A DNA stretch of 40,336 nucleotides from Planctomycetaceae bacterium (GTDB lineage Bacteria > Planctomycetota > Planctomycetia > Pirellulales > UBA1268). Location of the stretch: positions 1 to 40,336 of the forward strand of contig JAJTED010000025.1 in assembly GCA_021300535.1 (NCBI GenBank). Direction: 5' to 3'. The notes under the pieces are model-generated. The model did not search any database. It saw only the letters and a list, made by a program, of their open reading frames with translations, and was not told where the DNA came from. This document shows positions 24,007-31,418 of the stretch, one piece after another; position 1 is the stretch's first letter; every line of letters starts with the position of its first letter. The translations under genes were made by a program, and so were the position numbers.

Positions 24007-25433
24007 GCCGTCACCCTCCGTCCGAGCCGCGGGCGTGCCGGCCGCCGCGGCGGCGTCGCGGCGGCGTCCGGAGTCGCCGGCGCCGGTGGCTCGAGGCCGA
24101 CCGCCGCGGCACTCGGCACCGTCGCCAGGCCCACGGTGCCGCGCAGTTCCACCTGCACGTCGTTCGTGCGGTCGGCCCGCTGGTCGGTCTTGGCCGCATC
24201 GCCGATCCCGCCAGTTCGACTCTTCGCGCCACCAGCGTTGATCCGTACCTCGCGGACATCGATCGGAATCGGCGCCTTCGCCAGATCGGCGAGCAATGCG
24301 TCGAGGCGGCGCTGGTCGATGGTCAGCCGGAGCACGAACGGCATGAGATGCACCATCCGCGCGGCGGGAGACGTCGCCACGTCGGCGGCCGACAATGGCG
24401 TGCCGCTGAAATCGACATAGATCCATTCGCGGAGGCTGGCGTCCGGGGCCTCCGCCGGCGTACCCTCGACGCCGGGGGGCGAGCCCGCTCCGGCGGCAGC
24501 GCCGCCGAACCGCGGATGCGACGGTTTGCTCAAAGTTCCGCCCTGCGGCCCACCCATCGGCGCCATGTCAGGGGGCTGATCGGCGGTCGCAGCGGGGGCG
24601 TTTTTCGGCATCGCAATCCGCGAACCGCCCACGCCGCCCGGCTTTTCCTGCGCCGCCGGGTAGCCCACGGCCAGTTCGGCCACGTTCACAATCGCCGCGT
24701 TGTAGACGCCACCGGCGTCCTTGTTGGCGCGGGCGATCACGTCGCAGAACAGCCCATACACCCACAGTTCCTCCTGGGCGAGAACCACCTGGGTCGTGGC
24801 TGCCTGCGGATTGGTGGGCAGGGTTGCCCAGTCGAACGAGTTCAGCAGCCGGCGCTGGTCTTCCGCATTCCAGGTGAGCAGTGCCTGAGACCGACGTTCG
24901 CGGTCGCCGTCCCCTGCCGCCGGCGGGCGGCCCGTGCCGGCCGGTGTCGCCTGCCGGTCGCCGCCCATCGCCTCGTCCGCACCCATCCGCGCGGGCAGCT
25001 GGCGAACGATCTCGGGAATCGTGCTCTGGTAGCGCCGCAGCAGGTTGCGATCGAGACGACCGTTGGGCTTGAGCGTGGTGACGGCCGTGAGAAAGTCGTC
25101 GCCGAGTTCCTTCGGCCAGACGCGGAGAAATCCCTGGCCTTCCCAAAACTTCTGCCACTCCGCGAGGGTGTCGCGGCGAATCCGGACGGCGTCGGCGTCG
25201 ATCTCGGTGGACCAGCCCGCATTGGGATGCGGCTCGACGCGGCGAACGCTCTGCACCGCCTCGAGCTTGCTCCTGATCTGGCCCTGCGACGAGACGATCT
25301 GCGCCTGCAGGCCACCGCGGGCGGCGAACAGGAGCGGCAGGAGGAGCAGCGGCACCAGGATCGACAGCAGCCAGAAATGGTGCTTCGCCAGGAGGGCGAC
25401 CGCGGGGCGGATGTTTTCAGGAAGCTGGATCAT
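24003..25433 (-). CDS. PilO-like bitopic inner-membrane protein
   Basis: 476 residues. A short N-terminus (MIQLPENIRPAVALLAKHH) precedes one strong membrane helix (about 20-40, FWLLSILVPLLLLPLLFAA) and a coiled-coil-like stretch (LQAQIVSSQGQIRSKLEAVQ). A long periplasmic region follows. Near the C-terminus, VHLMPFVLRLTIDQRRLDAL plus LADLAKAPIPIDVREVRIN has the alternating strand/helix pattern of the ferredoxin-like fold of PilO/GspM. The position directly after the PilM-PilN fusion fits PilO, which pairs with PilN in type IV pilus assembly. Assignment rests on topology and order, since sequence identity to characterised PilO is not obvious. It starts 21 bp after the upstream stop and overlaps the next gene by 4 bp. 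Confidence 0.85.
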   Translation of the reverse strand: MIQLPENIRPAVALLAKHHFWLLSILVPLLLLPLLFAARGGLQAQIVSSQGQIRSKLEAVQSVRRVEPHPNAGWSTEIDADAVRIRRDTLAEWQKFWEGQGFLRVWPKELGDDFLTAVTTLKPNGRLDRNLLRRYQSTIPEIVRQLPARMGADEAMGGDRQATPAGTGRPPAAGDGDRERRSQALLTWNAEDQRRLLNSFDWATLPTNPQAATTQVVLAQEELWVYGLFCDVIARANKDAGGVYNAAIVNVAELAVGYPAAQEKPGGVGGSRIAMPKNAPAATADQPPDMAPMGGPQGGTLSKPSHPRFGGAAAGAGSPPGVEGTPAEAPDASLREWIYVDFSGTPLSAADVATSPAARMVHLMPFVLRLTIDQRRLDALLADLAKAPIPIDVREVRINAGGAKSRTGGIGDAAKTDQRADRTNDVQVELRGTVGLATVPSAAAVGLEPPAPATPDAAATPPRRPARPRLGRRVTA

Positions 25434-25454
25434 GGTCGGGATCGGGTCGCGGCG

Positions 25455-26714
25455 CTACTGCGCTGCCGGCTCCGGGGGCGGGGGCGGCTTGGGGATGCCA
25501 GGCGTGGTCGGCTGCCAGGCGAACTGGAGCGTGAAGTCGTACCGCTTGAGTTCGATGGTCTCGGCATCGGCCGGTGCGGCCGGGCCGCCGGTGGCCGTGG
25601 CCGTCGGCTTCGCCCTTTGGATTTGCACCTTTTGGACCTTCGGCGACTCCATGATGATCGGGTAGCCAATGCCGAGTTCGGTGACGGGCACCCGCCTGCC
25701 CCCCCAGGGACCGGCCGAGACGAGCACTTCGTCCCCGTTGCCGAGCAACGCCTGCACGAGGGACGACCGCAGGAACTGCTCGCCCTCCTCCGGCTTGTGT
25801 CGATCTTCGTTGTGGAAGTGATGGCCCGTGATCTGCACCACCCAGCCGGGGCCTTTGGGGCCGACCTGCGCGGGCGCGGCTTCGGCCGGCGGCGGCTCGG
25901 CCCCCTCCGCCGGAGGCGCGGAAGCGGGGGGCGGTGTGGCGGCCGTCCCGCCGACCGAGTGCGTCTCTTCCCACTGCCGCTTCGCGGCGGCGAACCAGGT
26001 CGCGAGGTCGGGAAAATACTGCATGTCGAGGCTCTCGATGTGCAGTTCGTTGCGATCGGCCGGATTCGGTGCCGGCTTCCCGGGCGGGTCGCGGGGCAGG
26101 AGCGACTCCACCGCCCGCAGCATGTCGAGCGTTTGGAACCGCCGGTTTTGCACGTCGACGAGATACCGCTGCTGGGCCGCGGCCTCGGTCCGCTTGGCCC
26201 GCACCTCTTCGAGCGCGGCCGACGCCGCCTGCGAGGCCGACTTGACCGCATCGGCCTTGGCGAATGCGGCGGCGTAGAGCCGTGGCGCGTAGGTGGACCA
26301 GGCGAAGAATATGCCGGCGAAGTTGAGTGCGGCCGCGGCGAACAGGCCGACCAGCGCCGCCAGTGCCCAGGGCTTCTTCGCCTCGATGAGCCGGTCGACG
26401 ACGATCTCCTTGGGCAGAAGGTTCGTCTGCAGGAACGACCCGGCCGCGGCCTGGAGGGCGAGGCCGTAGGCGGTGCCGAAGGCGAGGCGATTTTCGCGGA
26501 AGGCGGGAGCCCCAAGCACGGTCGGCCCATCCATGCGGTCGAACTTCTCCAGCCGCTGCACGTCGAGCTGCAGCTGCTTGGCGACGAAGTCGGAGAGCCC
26601 ACGGAGCTTGGTCGCGTTGCCGAGCAGCAGCACCTTGCCGACCGTCGCCGTGCGGTCGGCGCCGGTGAAGTAGTTGAGCGACCGCTGCAGCTCCGAGGCG
26701 AACTCGCTGAACAC
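25455..26714 (-). pseudogene. pilM: C-terminal part of a PilM-PilN fusion, out of frame with its N-terminal part
   Basis: This frame begins at GTG 26714 with FSEFASELQRSLNYFTGADR, a hallmark of the second half of PilM (actin-like ATPase), and continues with KVLLLGNATKLRGLSDFVAK. After about 95 residues it reads TNLLPKEIV, matching the INLLP motif at the N-terminus of PilN that docks into PilM. A membrane helix (about 116-138), a coiled coil, a Pro-rich linker and a PilN-like periplasmic domain (WVVQITGHHFHNEDRH, then FLRSSLVQALLGNGDEV) follow. The gene thus encodes PilM and PilN in one chain. The fragment lacks the N-terminal actin subdomain unless translation restarts or frameshifts. It could alternatively be expressed alone from the GTG, giving a membrane protein without a complete ATPase. 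Confidence 0.85.
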
Positions 26715-27357
26715 CGGCGGTCATCACGACGTCGGTCGAGTCGACGCCCATGCACACGAGCACGATCGCGGCCGGCGGCTTGTCGGGGTCGATCGTCTTC
26801 GGGTCGGGCAGCTGGTCGAACATCACCATGTTCGCCAGCGCGATCGGGGAGAGCTGGAGGACGTCGACCTCGATGCCCGCCTCGAGGAGCGGCGTGAGCG
26901 TCTTGTAGACCTGTTCGCGCTTCATCGCGAACAGCGCGACCTCGGCGTCGATGACGAAGCCGCTCTCCTCCATGCCGCCGGCCAGCCGCTGCCAGTCCCA
27001 GGCCACCTGCTCGAGCGGAAACGGGATCTGCTGCCGGGCTTCGTACTTGACGATGTCGGGGATCTTCTTGGCCTCGATCGGCGGCAGTTTGATGAACTTC
27101 GAGAGCCCGGCCTGCCCCGGCACCGCCACGGCCACCCGCTCCCCCGTGAGGTCGTTGCGGCTCATCAACTCCGCCAGGGCGGCCCGCACCAGCTCCACCG
27201 GATCGGCCTCCGGCTGGGTGAGGATCATCGGGTATTCGATGTAGTCGTAGCCCTCGGCGACGAGTTTTCGGGGATCGGTCGGCGACATGCGGCAGCGGAT
27301 CGCCTTGAGGGCGCACTTGCCGATGTCGATTCCCCACACGTACGGACTGCGGGCCAT
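26715..27357 (-). pseudogene. pilM: N-terminal part of PilM-like actin-fold ATPase, interrupted by a deletion/frameshift
   Basis: Begins MARSPYVWGIDIGKCALKAI, the phosphate-1 motif of the PilM/FtsA/actin family. It continues through MSRNDLTGERVAVAVPGQAG, KIPDIVKYEARQQIPFPLEQ and AWDWQRL to VCMGVDSTDVVMT (phosphate-2-like). Immediately after VMT, near 26720, the good sequence stops. The original frame continues only as Arg-rich nonsense, and the next genuine PilM sequence (VFSEFASELQRSL) lies in another frame. In relatives I would expect roughly 50-70 residues here, including the IPIGGNHFTKAL-type segment. The data therefore fit one deletion whose length is not a multiple of three. A sequencing or assembly error cannot be excluded. 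This is the first gene of the cluster, starting 170 bp from the divergent GH38-like gene. Confidence 0.85.
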
Positions 27358-27526
27358 GGGCCGTTCCAGAAGGCGTCGACAGGAGGGCTGGGCGGCGGGT
27401 CAGGCTGCGCGGCCGAAATGCCGTCTTTCCAGCACTCTACGAAGCCGCGCGGAGGGGTGTCAAACGCCCGGCGCCGCGTGGGAGGCAGGCGGCAGTGGCG
27501 GGCCGCATCGATTACACTCGACCGCC

Positions 27527-30028
27527 ATGCAGCCCGCTCGCATCGTAGTCTTTCTACCCTGTCACACGCTCGACGATTTCCCGACGTGGCTCGAGGAGCA
27601 CGAAGCCGACGACATGCTCGCTGCTTGGACGGCCGTCTGGGAGCCGCGGCTCCTGGCGACCGTCGGTCGGGCCCCGGAGTGGGCGAGCGTCGATCTGCGG
27701 CCCCCCGATGACGAGCCGATCCTCGGCATCGTGCCGGCCGCCTTCGACCCGCGGTTCGCCGCCCAGGCCGACGCCGTGTGCAACGCCGGCTCGCGGTGGG
27801 TGCGGGATGTGCGGGGTGCGGCCGCCGTGGCTGCGGCGGCGCGGGAGGCGGCTGGCAGCGAGCCCACGGCGGACGACGGGCCGTTCGCGGATGACTTTCG
27901 TGCCCTGGGGATGGCGGTGCTGCTGGTGGAGGTGCTGGCGCGACGGATGCGATCCGCGGCCGGGCTCGAGACGACCGAGTTCGCCGCCACGGTCGTCGCG
28001 GCGGCCCGGGCCGCCGTGGCCGGCCATGACGACGAGACCCGCGAGCGGCTCCGCGAGTGCTTCGGGTTCCTGTCGGCGACGCGGTCGCGGTACTACTCCG
28101 TCGACGTCTGGCTCGTCGACCTCGTCCTCCTCGCCGACACGACGCTCGGCCGGCCGCTGGTCGCGGAGCTCGCGGCGCCGACGCCCCTGGGGATCGTGGC
28201 CACGGGCCATCTGGTCGAGCGGCTCGCCGCGGAGCATCCGGAATCGCTGGCCCGGCTGCGCGAGCGGTGCACAGCGGGCACGGCCTCTGCCTGCGGCGGC
28301 CGTGACGCCGACGAGCCGCTCGCCCTGGCCACGCCCGAGCAGGTGCTCGCGTCCTTCGACCGCGGTCGGGCCGCGTGGGAACGGCACGTCGGCTGTGTGC
28401 CGCGGACGTTCGCCCGCGTGGCGGGGGGCGGATCGGCGGTCCTGCCGGCCGTGCTCGGCGGCTTCGGCTACGCCGGGGCCGTGTGGCCGCTGTTCGACGG
28501 CACCCCGCTGCCCGACCCCGGCGACTCCCGGATCCGCTGGGTGGGGGCGGGCGAGGCGTGCATTGATGGCGTGGCCCGGCCGCCGATCGATGTTCGCGCC
28601 GCGCGTGCCATCCTCGCCCTGCCGGAGTCGCTCAGCAATGTGATGGACCACGACCATGTCGCCGTCGTCACGTTCGCCCGCTACGCCGGCACCGCGAGTC
28701 CGTGGCACTCGCTGCTGCAGCGGATCGGCTCCTGGACCGACGCCCTGGGCACGTTCGTGACGCCCGACGAGCTGTTTCAGCGGACTGCCGGCAGCGGCAC
28801 GCGGGTCGACTTCGAAGCCGACGCCTTCCCCGTGCCGCCCCCGGCCGATGCCGGCGATCCGCTCGCCGTTCCCGTGGCGGATGCTGCGGCCGAGGCGCGG
28901 CGGATCGTTACCGCAGCCGCCGGGCTGCTGCCGCTGCTGCCGCCGGGCGTGGCCGCGGCCGCCGTCCCCGTCAGCGCTCGGTCGGCGGCCGCCCGGCCTG
29001 CGGGCCGGTGGCCCTGGACGCGCCGCGCCGATCGCGCCGAGCTGGTGCTCGACAACGGCCAGATTCGCCTCCAGGCCAATCCGCGGACCGGTGGCGTGCT
29101 GTCGCTGCGCCGCCCTGCCGACCGCGGCAACCGCCTCTCCCAGCAGCTCGCGCCGCGGGCCACGCGGCCCGCCGCGGCGGCCGGCTTCGTCCGGGAGTCT
29201 GCGGAGGATCGGGCCGAGCACGGGCGGATGCAGGCCGACGCGGTGGCCCGGGTCAAGACCGCGGCGGGTGACGACTGCATCGAGAGCCGCGGCCGCCTGC
29301 TCGCGGCCGACGGGCGGGGCGTCGGCGGGTTCGTCCAGCGGATGACGCTCGTGCCCGGCCTGCCGCTGGCGGTGCTCGACCTGGACGTGCGGCTCGACCA
29401 CCCGCTGTCCGGTCCGCTCTTCGAGGAGCACGTCGCCTGCCGCTTCGCGTGGCACGAGAACGAGGACGTCGAGATCCTCCGCAGCCTGCACACGCAGGCC
29501 GTCGTCACCGACCGGACCCGGTTCACGGCGCCGCACTTCATCGCCATTCGCGGCAGCGGCCGCGGCGCCGACGCGGACGACGCGGCGATTCTCACCGGTG
29601 GCCTGCCCTGGCACATCCGCTCGAGTTCGCACGTGCTCGACACGATTCTCCTCGGCGCCGGCGGCACGACCGCCACCCGGCGACTCGCCGTGGGCATCGG
29701 CCTGGAACGGCCGTGGGACGAGGCCCTGCACTTTCTCGCGGCGGCCGCCCCCGCCGCCATGGCGACGCCGGCCAACGTGCGGCTCGCGCCGGTCGCCATC
29801 GGCCCCGACGAGGCGGGGGGCGTGCGGGCGGTCGTCGATCTGATCGAGGCGGCGGGCAGCGCGGGGCAGGTGCGCGTGGAGTGGGCTCGCGAGCCGCGTG
29901 CCGCCCGCGGCTGCGACTTCGCGGGGCGGCCGCGCGACGACGTGCCGGTTGCGATCGAGGGGCGGTCGACCGTAGTTTCTCTGCGGCGGCATGAATGGCT
30001 GCGGCTGCACCTGGAATTCCCGGCATGA
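27527..30028 (+). CDS. Large cytoplasmic protein with GH38/alpha-mannosidase-like architecture
   Basis: 833 residues with no signal peptide. It starts MQPARIVVFLPCHTLDDFPTWL. The N-terminal part (about 1-500) has the length and helix/barrel pattern of a divergent GH38/57-type barrel plus helical domain, with ESLSNVMDHDHVAVVTFARY near 365-385. The C-terminal part (about 515-833) is a beta-sandwich region resembling that of alpha-mannosidases: ELVLDNGQIRLQANPRTGGV, VLDLDVRLDHPLSGP and RSLHTQAVVTDRTRFTAPHF. Catalytic residues of true GH38 enzymes could not be identified, so activity is open. The ATG at 27527 has no ribosome site, but TACACT ends eight bases upstream, compatible with a leaderless message. 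It overlaps cmk by ATGA. The function is unknown. Confidence 0.85.
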   Translation: MQPARIVVFLPCHTLDDFPTWLEEHEADDMLAAWTAVWEPRLLATVGRAPEWASVDLRPPDDEPILGIVPAAFDPRFAAQADAVCNAGSRWVRDVRGAAAVAAAAREAAGSEPTADDGPFADDFRALGMAVLLVEVLARRMRSAAGLETTEFAATVVAAARAAVAGHDDETRERLRECFGFLSATRSRYYSVDVWLVDLVLLADTTLGRPLVAELAAPTPLGIVATGHLVERLAAEHPESLARLRERCTAGTASACGGRDADEPLALATPEQVLASFDRGRAAWERHVGCVPRTFARVAGGGSAVLPAVLGGFGYAGAVWPLFDGTPLPDPGDSRIRWVGAGEACIDGVARPPIDVRAARAILALPESLSNVMDHDHVAVVTFARYAGTASPWHSLLQRIGSWTDALGTFVTPDELFQRTAGSGTRVDFEADAFPVPPPADAGDPLAVPVADAAAEARRIVTAAAGLLPLLPPGVAAAAVPVSARSAAARPAGRWPWTRRADRAELVLDNGQIRLQANPRTGGVLSLRRPADRGNRLSQQLAPRATRPAAAAGFVRESAEDRAEHGRMQADAVARVKTAAGDDCIESRGRLLAADGRGVGGFVQRMTLVPGLPLAVLDLDVRLDHPLSGPLFEEHVACRFAWHENEDVEILRSLHTQAVVTDRTRFTAPHFIAIRGSGRGADADDAAILTGGLPWHIRSSSHVLDTILLGAGGTTATRRLAVGIGLERPWDEALHFLAAAAPAAMATPANVRLAPVAIGPDEAGGVRAVVDLIEAAGSAGQVRVEWAREPRAARGCDFAGRPRDDVPVAIEGRSTVVSLRRHEWLRLHLEFPA

Positions 30029-30690
30029 TCATCACGCTCGACGGCCCGGCCGGCGCGGGGAAGAGCTCGGCGGCGCGGGCGCTGGCCGCCCGCCTCGGCT
30101 GGTGCTACATGGACACCGGGGCGATGTACCGCGCGGTCACGCTGGTGGCGCTGGAACGCGGCATCCCGCTCGACGATTCCCCGCGCATGGCGGCGCTCGC
30201 CGAGCAGATCCGCATCGACTTTCGCGCCGGCCGCGTGCTCGTGGACGACCGCGACGTCTCGACCGAGATTCGCACCGCGCGGATCACGGCCGCCACTCGT
30301 CCGGTGGCCGACGCCCCGCCGGTCCGCGAGGCCATGAAGCGAATCCAGCGCCGCATGGCCGCGGGCCTCGACATCGTCACCGAGGGCCGCGATCAGGGGT
30401 CGGTGGTCTTTCCGCAGGCCGAAGTGAAGGTGTTCGTGACGGCGTCGCCCGAGGAGCGGGCCCGGCGGCGGCACCGCGAGGAGGAGGCCCGTGGCAGCGG
30501 CATGACGCTCGCCGACGTGCTCGCCGCGCAGGCGGAGCGCGACGCCGGCGATCGCTGCCGGGCGGTGGGCGCCATGCGGGCCGCGGACGACGCGGTGATC
30601 CTCGAGACCGACGGCCTCACTCCGGAGCAGGTGGTGGACCGGCTCGTGGCCCTCATCGAGGCGCGGCGCGGTCCGCGGGGGCCGGCATGA
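30025..30690 (+). CDS. cmk: Cytidylate kinase
   Basis: Phosphorylates CMP and dCMP to the diphosphates using ATP, salvaging nucleotides in the cytoplasm. The 221-residue length fits the family. Motifs: P-loop LDGPAGAGKSSAARALA at the N-terminus, YMDTGAMYRAVTLVALERGI, and the CMP-binding insert (DDRDVSTEIRT). These are followed by IVTEGRDQGSVVFPQAEVKV, the lid region RARRRHREEE and the C-terminal AVILETDGLTPEQVVDRL. The ATG at 30025 is chosen over the ORF-track start because it gives a standard N-terminus and overlaps the upstream stop as ATGA. The next gene starts at its own stop codon, again as ATGA, so three genes are translationally coupled. Confidence 0.97.
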   Translation: MIITLDGPAGAGKSSAARALAARLGWCYMDTGAMYRAVTLVALERGIPLDDSPRMAALAEQIRIDFRAGRVLVDDRDVSTEIRTARITAATRPVADAPPVREAMKRIQRRMAAGLDIVTEGRDQGSVVFPQAEVKVFVTASPEERARRRHREEEARGSGMTLADVLAAQAERDAGDRCRAVGAMRAADDAVILETDGLTPEQVVDRLVALIEARRGPRGPA

Positions 30691-31418
30691 GCGGCCCGCA
30701 GCAGCCCGCGCCGGACGCCGGCCCCCGGCCCCACGCCCGCGGCCACTCGACGTTCGGCCGCTGGCTTTACTCCGCGCTCTGGATCCTGTCCCGCACGCTC
30801 GGCGTGGCGCTGTTCGGCGTTCGCGTCGGCTGCGACGAGCCGCTGCCGTCCACGGGTGGCGTGCTGGTGCTCTCCACGCACCAGAGCCATCTCGATCCGC
30901 TCTTGCTGGGCCTGGCCACGGACCGGCGGCTGTCGAGCATGGCCCGCAGTTCGCTCTACCGCTTCAAGCCGTTCGGCTTCGTGATCACGGCGCTCGACGC
31001 GGTGCCGATCGACCGCGCGGGCTCGGCGGTGGCGGCCATGAAGGTGGTCATCAAGCGGCTGCAGGACGGCGCGGCGGTGATCGTCTTTCCCGAGGGCACG
31101 CGGACGCACGACGGCCGGATGGGGGAGATCAAGAGCGGCTTCGCGATCCTGGCGAAGAAGGCCCGCGTGCCGATCGCGCCGGTGGCGATCGTGGGAGCCT
31201 ACGAGTGCTGGCCGCGATCGCGGCGCTACCCGCGACCGGGCCGGATCCGGCTGGAGTTCGGCCGCGTGCTGTCGGTGGACGAGGTGGCGGCGCTCGACGA
31301 GAAGTCTCTCGTGGCCGAGTGCACGCGGCGGCTCGAGGAACTCGACGCCCGCGGTCGGGCCGCCCGCGCCGGCCGGCGGTTCACGGCGCCGGCTGCTCGC
31401 CCCCCCGCGCCCGCTTGA
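30687..31418 (+). CDS. plsC: 1-acyl-sn-glycerol-3-phosphate acyltransferase (PlsC-like)
   Basis: Transfers an acyl chain to lysophosphatidic acid to make phosphatidic acid, on the cytoplasmic face of the inner membrane. It has 243 residues. A hydrophobic N-terminal segment (WLYSALWILSRTLGVALFGV) anchors it. The catalytic HX4D motif is THQSHLDP, and the substrate-binding block is VIVFPEGTRTHDGRM with a following SGFAILAKKARVPIAPVAIVGAYE. The start overlaps the cmk stop as ATGA. The cmk-plsC pairing is common in bacteria and supports both calls. Its last 38 bp overlap the convergent minus-strand gene, leaving no room for a separate terminator between them. Confidence 0.93.
   Translation: MSGPQQPAPDAGPRPHARGHSTFGRWLYSALWILSRTLGVALFGVRVGCDEPLPSTGGVLVLSTHQSHLDPLLLGLATDRRLSSMARSSLYRFKPFGFVITALDAVPIDRAGSAVAAMKVVIKRLQDGAAVIVFPEGTRTHDGRMGEIKSGFAILAKKARVPIAPVAIVGAYECWPRSRRYPRPGRIRLEFGRVLSVDEVAALDEKSLVAECTRRLEELDARGRAARAGRRFTAPAARPPAPA

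Noticed and set aside
25417-26713. Continuation of the PilM N-terminal frame to 25417
   Set aside because: After VMT the frame is Arg/Gly nonsense, while genuine PilM/PilN sequence is in the other frame.
23700-26897. 1065-codon plus-strand ORF
   Set aside because: Antisense to the PilM/N/O-like cluster, whose minus-strand frames have clear membrane helices and motifs.
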